Positions 48,540-61,169 of a stretch of DNA of 64,000 nucleotides are shown here, piece by piece. Positions within the stretch are counted from its first letter, which is position 1. Every line of letters starts with the position of its first letter. The notes beneath the pieces are model-generated. The model was not told the origin of the DNA, made no database searches, and saw only the letters and a list, made by a program, of their open reading frames with translations. This DNA comes from Bidens hawaiensis. Its lineage: Eukaryota > Streptophyta > Magnoliopsida > Asterales > Asteraceae. The stretch spans positions 682,001-746,000 of the forward strand of contig JAIQDT010000841.1 of NCBI GenBank assembly GCA_021521415.1, given 5' to 3'. The translations under genes were made by a program, and so were the position numbers.

Positions 48540-48755
48540 ATAATTTTAAATTTTGAAATTTCAAAATAATTCAAAGTGTCATTCGTTATTATTCTTGGCT
48601 CATTCGTTATAACGAATCAGGTAATTCGCTATAACGAATTGCTTAATTCGTTGTAAATATTTAAACACGAATTCATCATAATGAATCACTAACGAAGGAA
48701 TAACGACTTAACTAACGAATTGTGAGTTCATTCGTTATCATACGAAGGAGATGAT
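48540..48755 (-). repeat. CATTCGTTA/TAACGAAT array before the C2 extra ORF
   Basis: About nine copies of ATTCGTTA or TAACGAAT within 200 bases (48578-48745), about 100-270 bases upstream of the ORF start. Same motif as the C2 LTR hairpins. The array is cut at 48755 by the A3 insertion. Confidence 0.8.
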
Positions 48756-49971
48756 TGATGACCGTCGTTTGAATCATGCAAAAACCTGATTAATCTAAGT
48801 AGCTAGATAAGTAAGGTATCGTATCCACCAGGAGTATGTGGTAAATGTGAATCATGCAAACAAGTTTAAAATCTTATGAAGTAGCAAGTTTTAGTGTTGA
48901 TCACACAAGCAAATGGTTTTAGTTTAAAATTAAGCAAACGAACAAGTAAACAAAATTCAATCAAATAGCAAAAGCAAATCACACCTGGGACTTCAAGTAA
49001 GTAACTTACAGTAATCTCGGGCAACCTAAGAGATTGATTATTAACGGTTAACTACAGACTGATCAACTAGACAAAACCTTAGGCATCAACAATCACTTTA
49101 CACACGACACTGATTATCAAACAGTCCCTGCCAGTGTAACTCAGTTAATGGCAATTATATGCTTTATCGTATTCAACCTAATCAAACAACCCTATGGTCA
49201 ATTATTAAAGCAATTGGTAACTAATCGTTTAGATCAACGTAAACCTAAACCGATTGAACACACAGACATACTAAACATCAATAGCCATAGATTAACTATA
49301 AACAAATATACATAAACGTTCTTAGTTACATGAGAAAAATGAATAATACAAATTTACATCCCGGGTATGATTCAGAGAAGACTAACCGAGCATCGTCATC
49401 GATAGATCTTCAATTATGATAAGGAAGGCCATTAGGATTAATCAAGAGATGATTGGTAGCCCTAGAATTCACCCAAAATTGCCTAACAACTGCTGGAAGT
49501 CGTTAATAACTTATTAGGGTTCGTAAAATAAAAGATATAGGTCAAAACATGTTTTTTAACGCTTTTTATGACCATCGCGTATCGCGATGGACATAGACCC
49601 ATTACATCGCGTATCGCGACCTTAGAAAACCTCATATTCAAATTCCTCTCGTCGATAAACCCAAAATTCATATATTATGGATCCCGTAACTAATTTTCTA
49701 GCCCAGGATATGCCCGTTTTACTTCTGTGTCGCGTTTTGTCAACCCATCCTGTTCAGTTTTAGCATCGGCTTATGATTTCCCAAGACATCAAATCATGCT
49801 TTGGTCTTCTCGAGATATCATTCCATGCTTGTACAAGTCTCCAATTTAGCATCTTTAATGATCAATGACCTGAAATATAAAAGCACGTATGAAGTACCAA
49901 AGTTATAACAATATACTCAATAAAACTACATGATTAATACACTAATATATATACAAAATACCCGACCATCA
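48756..49971 (-). repeat. A3 3' LTR
   Basis: 1,216 bp. The minus-strand start TGATGGTCGGG (49971) follows an Athila-type polypurine tract, and the end is ACGGTCATCA (48756). Contains two inverted repeats, CCATCGCGTATCGCGATGG (49572-49590) and CATCGCGTATCGCGA (49605-49619), with a TATA-like CCTATATC further downstream near 49540. Confidence 0.75.
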
Positions 49972-51899
49972 CATCCCCACACTTATCTTTTGCTTTCCCT
50001 CAAGCAAACTGTAAACTAAACATTAACCTCCATCATAGGTATGTCAGTTATCGCCATTAACACAAGTAAGGTTTAAGGTCATACCCAATTTCCCAGACTG
50101 ACACTTTCTAGATCGGCATCCCACAAATAAGGTTAAATGATATAATAAAAACAACATAGCCGCACACATGCTCATACCACTCATAATATAACATCTCTCC
50201 ACTCGGTTTAATATCTGGACTAGCAAAAGATGTGCTAGTATCACTCTGCTCTCAGTACCCAGTACAAATAATTGTCCATCCATAAACTTCTTTGACACAA
50301 ACGCAAATCAAGAGGACTTAAAAAGGGTTGTAACGGGGCTAGGTGTAAGGGTATGGAAGGGAATTTTCAAGTAGCTCAAACGATCTGGCCCGGCTTATTA
50401 CATAACAACTAACTAACAATACTAAAATAAACACTGGTTTTATCTTTTTTTTTTACCAAACACAAACGGACTACTAATTACATAACCGAATATAAACAGA
50501 CATCTTTTTGGCTTTTTGCTATTTTTATTTATTTATTTTGTTTAAGCATAATAAACGTGATGCTTAATACTGGACAAATACAAATACAAGAACAAATACA
50601 AATACAAAGAAACCTATTAAGCCGGATCGTCTCGTAATATAACATCGAGGTTAATCGAATGAAATAATAGGTCCAAGAAATGTTTTCTAAGGGAACCAAC
50701 CCCCCGCCCCTCACATTACCAACGCTCATATGTATAATGTATGAGGCCAAACCCCTAGTACCCGCACTCTCACTCATCCAGACGAGGCTTAACCTAATTG
50801 CCTCTATCACTTTTGCATTTATGCCAACTACGATCCCAATCCATAAGAAAATCAAATCACTCTTGAAGAAAGCACTCAAATGACATGTGTGTACTATGTA
50901 TTATATGTGTATCATATATATGTGGTCAAACTCACACACGTACCGGAGGAATTAGGTTGTCGATATAAACATGTGTACCTGTCCCCATGACTCGTTATCC
51001 CCGCCTAAACGACCCCATTTTCAACTTCTCGTTATGAAAACATTTGTGAGTAAGACTATCGAGAAGCTGAAAAACCAACCATGAACAGAAACCTATAACT
51101 TGGCATTAATGGAAACATTTAACAGTTAACAACTTTGGTTTCTGAACACTCTTCGAGGTACTATCGGGCTAAAATTTTCAAATTTCCCCCATCCCCACAC
51201 TTGAGGTTTATATTATCCTCAATGTTAAAATATTGAAGCAATTAATGAACATTTGAGGGACATGGTTGAAATTGACTTTTTGACTGTTAAGCAATTTAAA
51301 AACTCGGGGCTCAAATGTGATGGCTCTACTAACAATTATACAATTACACTTTTAAAATTCAAACTAATAATACAAAATAAATTATGAAACTGAAATCACC
51401 AGATATCAATGAGACTGGGCTCGGGAACTCTCATAAACACTCGTATACCTCGTCTCGATCAAGTACCAAACTGACAACCGGACCTACAAATGATTTTCTG
51501 TTAATTCTATTAAAACAATTACCGAGCCGAATTAACTCGTTTTATAATAAATTTTGTTAAATAAGTTAAAAAAGTTAAAATACGTAACTCACTTTCGTAG
51601 GAATCACGATTGAATTTAGCATATGCAACAAGCCCTTAAACCTCCCGGTAGCCCGGGAGGACGAGTGGGGTCTCGTGAGGGTTTATAGTGAACTACACCC
51701 ACAAAGTTCCAAATACAACAAAATATACACGTAACTGGATTAACCACAGCAAAATGAACATGAAAGCACTCTGGGTCGCTTAACCGAAACCTCATTTTCG
51801 AGAAAAAAAAAACTTTATTGAACGCATCAAAATCCCAACTTTACCAAAAGCACTTGTATCCCCACATTTAGCTTTTGCTATGATGGTACACTTGAAATA
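49972..51899 (-). other. A3 3' region, no gene seen
   Basis: The polypurine tract AAGTGTGGGGATG (minus) lies at 49972-49984. Two further copies of the same purine motif lie near 51185-51203 and 51857-51873. Small frames (50044-50298, 50529-50879) show no retroelement motif. RT, RNase H and integrase are absent: protease runs straight into this region at about 51903. Confidence 0.6.
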
Positions 51900-51902
51900 C
51901 AA

Positions 51903-52175
51903 TTAGTAATATAAAATAAAAGTTGGTATTTTGATGCGTTCAAGTGTATGAGTTTGGTCCGCCAACACCACGGTGGTGTTTACCCTTTCTAACGGGCCAA
52001 ATTCATACTGATCATAGAAGTTACTGGGAAAGATACTAACACATGCTCCAAGATCTAAAAGTGCCCGATCAGTTTTAAATTCCCCAATTTGAATTGATAA
52101 AAACGGCACTCCCAGGTCTTGGAGTTTACTAAGGGTGATATCATGCTCCACCCCTTCATCCATTGTGTTGGTCAA
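51903..52175 (-). pseudogene. pol: A3 protease, truncated
   Basis: LGVPFLSIQIGEFKTDRALLDLGACVSIFP with intact catalytic Asp, then YDQYEFGPLERVNTTVVLAD. The frame ends at 51903 where the rest of pol has been deleted. Confidence 0.85.
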
Positions 52176-52848
52176 TTTACCATTTTAACATTTATCACAA
52201 GAACAATTTTCACAAAAAGATGTTTCATTTGCTGTTAAATTTAAGTTATTTTGGAAAATCGTTTCATTTTGACCAACACAATCACTCTCATCACTAACAC
52301 CTTCCACCACCCCTTCAACAAACTGTGGTGGTGGATCAACTTCAACACTAGAAATTTCAAAATTAGGTAAAAGACTTACCGCATTGATGTGCACATTGTT
52401 TCCTTTTTTGGCGCTAGAGCAGTAGTTGTTCGGGTTGACTGTAGTATCACTCGGGAGTTTACCTGCACTCTTTTGCAACTTTGCCATATCTGCTGCGAGC
52501 TGACCAATCTGTTTTAACATTGCCTCTGACGACTTATCAAGTAACTCAATCTGTTTCTTCGTTTCAGCCTTATGATATGTCATAATCTTCAACAATGTGT
52601 CCAACTTTGAGTGTATCGACTCATCTGCATTTCCCGAGGACCCTTAATGCTGGGCCTGACTACCAGATGAATTTCCACCCCGGTTACCATCTCTGTTATA
52701 CCCTTGATTCTGATTATACGAACCCTGCTGATAACCGCCCTAGCGATAATTTCCCTGCGATATGTTCTGGTTCGATCCCTGAAAGTTCGGGTTTAACTGT
52801 GTAGACGCATTCCCGTAACGAAAGTTCGGGTGATTCCTCAAGCCCGGG
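52176..52848 (-). pseudogene. gag: A3 gag C-terminal half
   Basis: From the T2 insertion point it reads GLRNHPNFRYGNASTQLNPN, a Gln/Asn/Gly-rich part with two stops, then ESIHSKLDTLLKIMTYHK, ETKKQIELLDKSSEAMLKQI and a Cys-rich end. Continues the frame interrupted at 61165. Confidence 0.82.
52844..52848. other. T2 target-site duplication, left copy
   Basis: CCGGG; matched by 61165-61169. The joined target reads through A3 gag (HP-G-L-RNHPNF), the same reading as A1 at 39750-39780. Confidence 0.93.
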
Positions 52849-55220
52849 TGTAACATCCCCAAAATTTTGGTCCAAATTTTGACAACTTAGTAAAGTTGAA
52901 GGATCAAATTATTCTCTAAAATAAGTAATGAGAAAAATTAAATAAAGAAAATAAAACCATTCTATAAGGAAATAAAATATCTCATAAATAAAGTGATCTA
53001 ATGTTAAAGATATGGAATAAAGAAATTCCATCCCACATTGAAAGATGTAAGAAAGTGAAAGCATTCCACATGGGTACAAATAAGGAAGTTAAAATCCATC
53101 CCACATGGAAAGTGGTAAAGATTTGGAAGCTCTTTATAAAGAGATAAAAATCCATAGTAATATTCTTTTATGCCTAGCATGCACCCAGTGATCCTAGCAG
53201 AGGGGGCGAAGAACCCGACGCGCACGCGTACGGGCTCGGGCGTTGGGCGATGGACGCAATGTGGCACTTTGCACTTCTCATGCTCGCATCGCCGTGAGAC
53301 GCTTGAGAGCCGCCTTAGTATTTTTGGACATCGGGAGTTAGACCCAGACATGACAAGCAACTAAAGTTAAGGGACTAAAAATGAAAAACGGTATTCAGGG
53401 ACCCATCGCGATACGCGATGACTCAGGGACACGTGTCACACCCAGGTGACACGTGGCAGCATAACAGGCCATGTGGCATGATCTTAGGAAAGGGGGCGTC
53501 GCGATACGTGACGCAGGTAAAGAAAAGCCCCATCGCGTATCGCGATGGGTTGCAAAATCAGCTATAAAAGGGAGGGGTCACGACTCATTCATTCTCACAC
53601 CAAACTTTCTCTCTCTAGAATTTACTCTCTCTACCTCGTTTTGCATGCCGAGCATCGTTTGGCATGCCAAACCTCGTAATCAGTGCCACATACCGACAAT
53701 ATCTCGAAGTGCGTGCCACAAAAAAATAACCCGACATTCTATCTCGAAGTACGTGCACAACACGACGACCACCACATGTCGCCTCATTTTGCGTGCCAAG
53801 CTCTAAGGCTCCGACAGTTTAAGCTCTAGTACGCGTTAGAAAGTAGAAGTGCTGCTCAATCAATCTTAGTAATGAAACTCCGAATACCCGTGTAAGGTAG
53901 GGGTTCTGCCTAAGTCATTATTTTATTATTATATGGCTTAGACCATAGTTAGGGATATAGCCCAAACCTTGATCATAAATATGTTTACATAAGCTTTAAC
54001 ATAAAAGGATTATAGTAATGTTTCTTTACAATTAAGAAACATATATTTTCATTCATAAGGATATAGTCAAAATATAGATTCTTAACGATTAAGAAATATA
54101 GCATTTTATACGCAAGGAATATAGTAAAAACATTGTTTCTTTATGATTAAGAAACATAAGATTTTACATTCAATACTAGTAGTCAATGAATGTTTCTTCT
54201 TGAAGAAGAAACAGATTATAGATGTTTCTTCGTGAAGAAGAAACTCAGCATATGATTTGGTGAATAAATAAAAAGAGTATATGTCTTAATATTTTATTCA
54301 AACAAATGATCAATCAAGGTTCAAAGCTATCAAAACTAGACTAAGGGTCTGTAGCCGGATCAAGTAACGATCTGGATATTTATATAAACCTATTTTATAA
54401 TAGGTCAATCATTAATCAATCATTCACAGTCAAGGTTTTAAACGAGATCAACAATCATTAAGAACAGACAATCACAGGTGAATACGTTCAAACCTTTTAT
54501 AACGTGAATACGTTAACTTTTTCAATCAATCAATCAAAACATATTTATACTCGAAAAGATGAACGGGTGTTTGTCTTAACGAGTCAGTCAATGATTTCAT
54601 TTGGTCATGTGATCTCTAAAACGTTATAATACAAAGTAGAGAATAAAATCAACTCAGACCGAATATGCATGTGTCTGGATCCAAACATAACTATTAAAGT
54701 CCAATCAATCAAACAAGGCGAGGTAGCCGTGGACTGAAACGGTCATAACTAGTTCTCTGTTCAGGGCCGTGTGGCTCGGATAATACCGTTATGTGTATAG
54801 GGCAGTGGTACATATACCGGAAATAGAAACGCTTACGCTGAGCTTGTCGAGAAAACTATAATTGTATTGTAATTGTCATTCAAAATATTTTATAGAGTCA
54901 TACGTATTCACCAGCATATAGCTGACGTATTTTTCCCCACATTTCAGGGAATACAAATTAGTACAGGTAGCAAGACATTCATGGAGTTAGATGCTCGCAA
55001 GGTAATGATGGCTCAGTTTTTAATTATTAAATATTGCAAACGGTATTTCAACAAGCTTTATAAATCAAACACTGGGTATTTATTATCCGAGAAGTTTTCA
55101 TATAAATTAATATTTTATTCAACCTAAGTCTTTCGCTAAAATAAACCGCAACTCTGATATATTTACAAAACAGGTACCAACTTGTGGTCACACGCCTAGG
55201 CCCTAAGTCGGGGTGTGACA
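52849..55220 (+). repeat. T2 5' LTR
   Basis: TGTAACATCCCC to GGGGTGTGACA. Three inverted repeats lie in U3: CATCGCGATACGCGATG (53404-53420), GCGTCGCGATACGTGACGC (53496-53514) and CCATCGCGTATCGCGATGG (53530-53548). A TATA box follows at 53563-53570. Long open frames here (for example 53004-53360) are incidental. Confidence 0.93.
53563..53570 (+). promoter_or_regulatory. T2 LTR TATA box
   Basis: TATAAAAG 15 bases after the last inverted repeat; the same arrangement recurs in the 3' LTR near 59489. Confidence 0.75.
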
Positions 55221-55223
55221 TGT

Positions 55224-55235
55224 TGGTATCAGAGC
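55224..55235 (+). other. T2 primer-binding site (initiator-Met tRNA)
   Basis: TGGTATCAGAGC (followed by CATCG), three bases after the LTR end. Confidence 0.9.
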
Positions 55236-57240
55236 CATCGATCTTAGCGAATTAGGTATTTAATCATACGTAGGGTTTGATCAGAAATAGATATCAATCT
55301 TATAAATAAGAGCCATCGTTTCAGCAAATTAGGTATTAATGTATTAGTACCTAAGTTGTAACTTCTTGTTGAATAAGTAGGGACAAGCAAAGATTGAAAG
55401 TTTACATATCCCTATACATAATTTGTAGCAATGTATTATACAAACTAATTTAGGCATATACGCCAAGTAGCTATACATTCAAGTCACTATATTCGAATCT
55501 AAGCCATCAGATAAGGCCAGTAATAACAGCTATTATGCAATTTTTATCAGTCAAGAACAATCGACGGTTCCTAATTTTCCATATAGAGGGCAAACAAAGA
55601 ATCTTCCTGCCATTCCATAAATACCAATAGAAAGAGCAATCTTATTACATAATCATCAGTCATAATAAATTACATGTTTAATAGAAAAATATCTAACCAT
55701 TCAAATATTACGGATAAGGTAAACTGTACAAACAAAATAGAAACGCATTCCTACTCTTAATCAAACCTCACGCAGATTTCCAATCACAATAGTTATACCA
55801 TTCAACCTCAATCCAGTAAAGGAAAAGGATGTATTAGAACATCTCTACTCCCAATTCTTGTGTCTAGTAATGTAGACACATATCAAACAACAATGGAAGA
55901 AAATTCAGATTTATTCGACACTAACAGTCCATTAGTTCTGATAAAGTGCAAATCAGAATATGCAAAGAGCAGAATCAAGTAGATCAAAGAAACCATGTTT
56001 GTTAAACTGAAAAGGAGTAATGACTAATCCAGAAGACAATTATCAAGAACAACAATAATTAGATGGGATATATGACATTGCTCACACTCAAGGAGAACAC
56101 TTAAATAAGGAATATATGACAATTCTATTTGTGACGAAATCAATTTCAGAAGTAATGCTTAAGAAAGAAATGGAAAACGAGGAAAGACAAAAAGAAAAGG
56201 AAATAAGCAAAAACACCAAGAAGGAAAAACAAGATCAAGAAATCAATCATCCGCTGGAAGAAGTAGACAATAAGTTGTAATCACTATAGCAATAATAGTT
56301 TTGTACATTCTTGCAACTACAACATAAGATATGTTTTACTTTCTTCGAAATACTAAACTTATCTTTAGAAATTATGTCAAGCATAAACTTTTAGAGTAAC
56401 TCTCCTAACAAGTCTGGAAGAAAGAGAATATCAGCATAAGGAAAAGTCCAGGTGGACAGAATCCCAAATATAAGTAACTCCATATCAATACCAGAGAAAT
56501 ATACAGAGAATAAGAGAAATTCTCATGGGTTGTCTGTATACAAGATATGTACTAGTCGTTTCAAGAACATACAATAAGGGACTAGTAATATCTATAGAGA
56601 ACCGCATTAACAATCATTAAGATATTCGGAAAGAGCTATGGTAATTAAGAGATATATGGATATATCATCTTATAAAAGTTCCTTAATATCATTGTAAAAA
56701 GGGTAAGACATATGGATTGTGCCCAACACAAAATGAATAACCTCAAGAAAAAGTTAGTTAATATCCGAGAAAAGTTAGAAAGAAATTCCTTTAGATTTCT
56801 GGTAGCATTAAGTTCACATGTCACGCAGTTTATCATCAGTATCTAAGTTTCTTTCATAACTGATATAATTTTTTACAGAATGTTGAATCTAAACAGTCGG
56901 TAAATAATGACGAAATTTCCAATCAGAGAAGCAACAAGAATATGACGCAATCTGACCATGACATTCATAAACAATATTTTACATGAAAGGATTCATGACA
57001 CAGTGATCCCTCTTATCAATATAATGAAAGGAGAGATATACAAAATTGAACATTCAAATAAGATTGTTAGAACCTATCCAAGCTAAAATCCTTCGAATCA
57101 TAGGAAAAAAAATCATCATAGTTCCAATACGGATAGCAAGAACTTCAAGAATCATTTAGTAACTCAAGATTGTAGTTTTAAGGACTTCAATACCTATGAA
57201 CCAAAAGAATTTTCTGGCAGTTAAAGTGTTATAAAGAGAT
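55236..57240 (+). other. T2 interior, no gene seen
   Basis: Two kb of A-rich sequence (on the plus strand) with stops in all frames and no recognisable motif. Probably leader plus heavily decayed sequence. Confidence 0.5.
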
Positions 57241-57249
57241 CGAGTCAAT

Positions 57250-57960
57250 CGTCATCATTAGTCAATATACTAAGATTCAAAAGATTCAGTATCCATCCCG
57301 GAAATTTAAAGGTAAATCTCTAGAATGATGGAACACTTTAGTCATGAGAAAGGGCAGAGAAACCTTGTATCAAATAAATTGGGAAGTATTTAAAGAACTC
57401 GTATTACAGAAGTTTTCCCCATACATGAAGTCAATTATATTCAAACTAAATTTCTAAACCACAAGATGGATGCTACAAATCTCATGGATTATAATATCAA
57501 ATTTCTTGAACATTAACAATCAACTCCATGTCTAGACAACTCAGAATACGACAAAGTTATTCAATACATATCTGGGTTACCCAAAGAAATAGGAGATATA
57601 GTAAGAACCCATATGCCACAAACAACTTCCTTGGCCATGGAATTGGCCAAATGTTTGCTCAATGGTATGAGAAGAAAGAAAGAAAAAGGAAAAGTCAAAC
57701 AAACAAAGAAGATTATCAAGGATAAAACATTTAAAAGACCAATTTGTCTGAACAGTGGTAAACGACATTATGGAAATGTCATAAACAGAACAAGAACAAT
57801 ACATCAATCATATGTACATTATGTAACAAAACCGGACACTCTAAAAATGACTATAGAAAGAAAATAGTTGCATGCTTCAGTTGTGGAGAAAAGGGACATT
57901 TTAAAAAAGAAATGTTCAAAGATACAAGAATCAACAACAATAGGAAGGAGGAAACACAAG
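57250..57960 (+). pseudogene. gag: T2 gag remnant
   Basis: Fragments in shifting frames: a short MRKGRETLYQINWEVFKEL stretch (about 57350-57400), a GLPKEI segment (57570-57600), a knuckle-like CLNSGKRHYGN (57745-57780, second Cys replaced) and CFSCGEKGHFKK (57874-57910). The last Cys of the second knuckle is out of frame by one base. The order fits chromovirus gag. Confidence 0.75.
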
Positions 57961-58695
57961 GAGCATCTGGAAATCAAGAATAGAAACAAACAAGAGTTTA
58001 TCTAAGACTCAAAGACATAAGAAATAGTTAGTTAACTCTTAACTTGTGTTTAAACAAGAAGTTTTGTAACAACAAAAGGATAGTTAAATCCCTTAGCATA
58101 CATATCGTGATAAAGAATACTTATAAGAAAAGAGATAGTTTTATTTCAAAAGTTCTCGAAATATAAGAAACTATGTTATTTAATAATCATCATCTATAGA
58201 AAAATGAAATAAAGAGAATAATAAATTTAACTAGACATAAAAAGTATGTCTTTTTAAAGGAAAATTAGTTAGCAGACATTTGAAAGTTCAAGGGTATAAT
58301 CAATGGAAATAAACGGAAGGAATCCGTCAAGATCATAAGTAAAGGATATCATTATTCAAGAATGAATATCTTGAAAGTTATCGAGAAGAATAAAGGATTC
58401 GGTAGACTGAATTCAAGATACAATCTAGTTAACATCAGAAAATATTTAGAATACACAAGGTAAGGTAAATAGTTAAACACAACTGGCCACTGTGCTTAGC
58501 AATTTACAGTTACTTATGACATTCTGAACTATTAACTGATTACATCATCCAATGATGTGAGTTAACAACAAATTCAAGAATTTCAATCATATAAACAATT
58601 CAAGTTAAACTCGATAAACAGATTAGAAAGAATCTGATAGTGAAGTAAAAAGAAAGAAATCATTCACAACGAATCTCAAGGACGAGATTCATTCC
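57961..58695 (+). other. T2 interior after gag, no gene seen
   Basis: A-rich, no motif. Pol would lie here in a complete element but is absent. Confidence 0.5.
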
Positions 58696-58708
58696 AAGGT
58701 GGGGAGGA
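58696..58708 (+). other. T2 polypurine tract
   Basis: AAGGTGGGGAGGA directly before the 3' LTR. Confidence 0.9.
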
Positions 58709-61164
58709 TGTAACATCCCCAAAATTTTGGTCCAAATTCTGACAACTTAGTAAAGTTGAAGGATCAAATTATTCTTTAAAATAAGTAATGAGAAAATTTA
58801 AATAAAGCAAATAAAACCATTCTATAAAGAAATAAAATATCCCATAAATAAAGTCTCTAATGTTAAAGATATGGAATAAGGAAATTCCATCCCACATTGA
58901 AAGATGTAAGAAAGTGGAAGCATTCCAAATGGGTATAAATAAGGAAGTTAAAATCTATCCTACATGGAAAGTGGTAAAGATTTGGAAGCTCTTTATAAAG
59001 AGATAAAATTCTATAGTAATATTCTTTTATGCCTAGCATGCACCCAGTGGTCCTAGCGGAGGGTGCGGAGCACCCGACGCGCATGCGCACGGGCTCGGGC
59101 TCGGGCTCGGGCGTTGGGCGATGGGCGCAATGTGGCACTTTGCACTTCGCACGCTCGCATCGCCGCGAGCCGCTTGAGAGCCGCCTTAGTATTTTTGGAC
59201 ATCGGGAGTTAGACCTTGACATGACAAGCTACTAAAGCTAAGGGACTAAAAATGAAAAATGGTAATCAGGGACCCATCGCGATACGTGATGAGTCCAAGA
59301 ACACGGCCATCGCGTATCGTGATGGTTCGTGATGACTCAGGGACATGTGTCACACCCAGGTGACACATGGCAGCATGACAGGCCACGTGGCGACACGTGG
59401 CATGATCTCAGGAAAAGGGGCGTCGCGATACGCGACGCAAGTAAAGAAAAGGCCTATCGTGTATCGCGATGGGTTGCAAAATCAGCTATAAAGGGGAGGG
59501 GTCACGGCTCATTCATTCTCACACCAAAATTTCTCTCTCTAGAATTTACTCTCTACCTCGTTTTGCGTGTTGAGCATCGTTTGGTGTGCCAAACCTCGTA
59601 ATCCGTGCCACATACCGACAATATCTCGAAGTGCATGCCATCGAAAAATAGCCCGACATTCTACCTCTAAGTATGTGCACAACACGACGACCACCATATG
59701 TCGCCTCGTTTTGCGTGCCAAGCATCGTAGTGCGTGCCAAGCTCTAAGGCTCCGACAATTTAAACTCTAGTACGCGTTAGAAAGTATAAGTGCTGCTCAA
59801 TCAATCTTTGTAATGAAACTCCGAAGACCCGTGTAGGGTTGGGGTTCTGCCTAAGTCATTATTTTATTATTATATGGCTTAGACCATAGTCAGGGATATA
59901 GCCCAAACCTTGATCATAAATATGTTTACATAAGCTTTAACATACAAGGATTATAGTAATGTTTCTTTACAATTAAGAAACATATATTTTCAGTCATAAG
60001 GATATAGTCAAAATATAGTTTCTTAACGATTAAGAAACGTAGCATTTCATACACAAGGAATATAGTAAAAACATTGTTTCTTTATGATTTAGAAAACATA
60101 AGATTTTACATTCAATACTAGCAGTCAATGAATGTTTCTTCTTGAAGAAGAAACAGATTATAGATGTTTCTTCATGAAGAAGAAACTCAGCATATGATTT
60201 GGTAAATAAATAAAAAGACTATATGTCTTAATATTTTATTCAAACAAATGATCAATCAAGGTTCAAAACTATCAAAACCAGACTAAGGGTCTGTAGCCGG
60301 ATCAAGTAACGATCTGGATATTTATATAAACCTATTTTATAATAGGTCAATCATCAATCAATCATTCACAGTCGAGGTTTCAAACGAGATCACCAATCAT
60401 TCAGAACAGACAACCACAGGTGAATATGTTCAAACCTTTTATAACGTGAATACGTTAAACTTTTCAATCAATCAATCAAAACATATTTATACTCGAAAAG
60501 ATGAATGGGTGTTTGTCTTAACGAGTCAGTCAATGATTTCATGAGGTCAGGTGATCTCTAAAACGTTATAATACAAAGTAGAGAATAAAATCAACTCATA
60601 CCGAATATGCATGTGTCTGGATCTAAACATAACTGTTAAAGTCCAATCAATCAATCAAGGCGAGGTAGCCGTGGACTGAAACGGTTATGACTAGTTCTCT
60701 TTTCAGGTCCGTGTGGCTCGGAGAATACCGTTATGTGTATAGGGCAGTGGTACATATACCGAAAGTAGAAACGCTTCCGCTAAGCTTGTCGATAAAACTA
60801 TAATTGTATTGTAATTGTCATTCGAAATATTTTATAGAGTCACACGTGTTCACCAGCATATAGATGACGTATTTTTTTTCCCACATTTCAGGGAATACAA
60901 ATTAGTATAGGTAGCAAGACATTCATGGAGTTAGATGCTCGCAAGGTAATGATGGCTCAGATTTTAATTATTAAATATTGCAAACGGTATTTCAACAAGC
61001 TTTTTAAATCAAACACCGGGTATTTATTATCTGAGAAGTTTTCAAATAAATTAATATTTTATTCAACCTAAGTCTTCCGCTAAAATAAACCGCAACTCTG
61101 ATATATTTAGAAAACAGGTACCAACTTGTGGTCACACGCCTAGGCCCTAAGTCGGGGTGTGACA
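58709..61164 (+). repeat. T2 3' LTR
   Basis: Matches the 5' LTR with several percent differences and local expansions: GGGCTC three times (59091-59108) versus once, an extra inverted-repeat copy (four versus three: 59275-59291, 59307-59325, 59420-59438, 59452-59471), and extra GACACGTGGC and GCGTGCCAAGC units. Confidence 0.93.
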
Positions 61165-61169
61165 CCGGG
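61165..61169. other. T2 target-site duplication, right copy
   Basis: CCGGG, matching 52844-52848. Confidence 0.93.

Larger units (their letters stand above)
52849..61164 (+). mobile_element. T2: Tekay-like LTR element lacking pol
   Basis: 8.3 kb with LTRs of 2,372 and 2,456 bp, a Met-tRNA primer site, a polypurine tract and a perfect 5-bp target duplication. The 3.5-kb interior contains only a decayed gag; no protease, RT, RNase H or integrase motif is visible. It would depend on another element for mobility. Confidence 0.93.

Noticed and set aside
50529..50879. Minus-strand ORF with hydrophobic stretches in the A3 3' region
   Set aside because: No counterpart in related elements and no conserved motif; the hydrophobic residues come from AT-rich codons.
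53004..53360. Minus-strand ORF of 118 codons, with a similar one at 58863-59222
   Set aside because: Both are antisense readings of the same T2 LTR segment; their conservation is due to LTR duplication.
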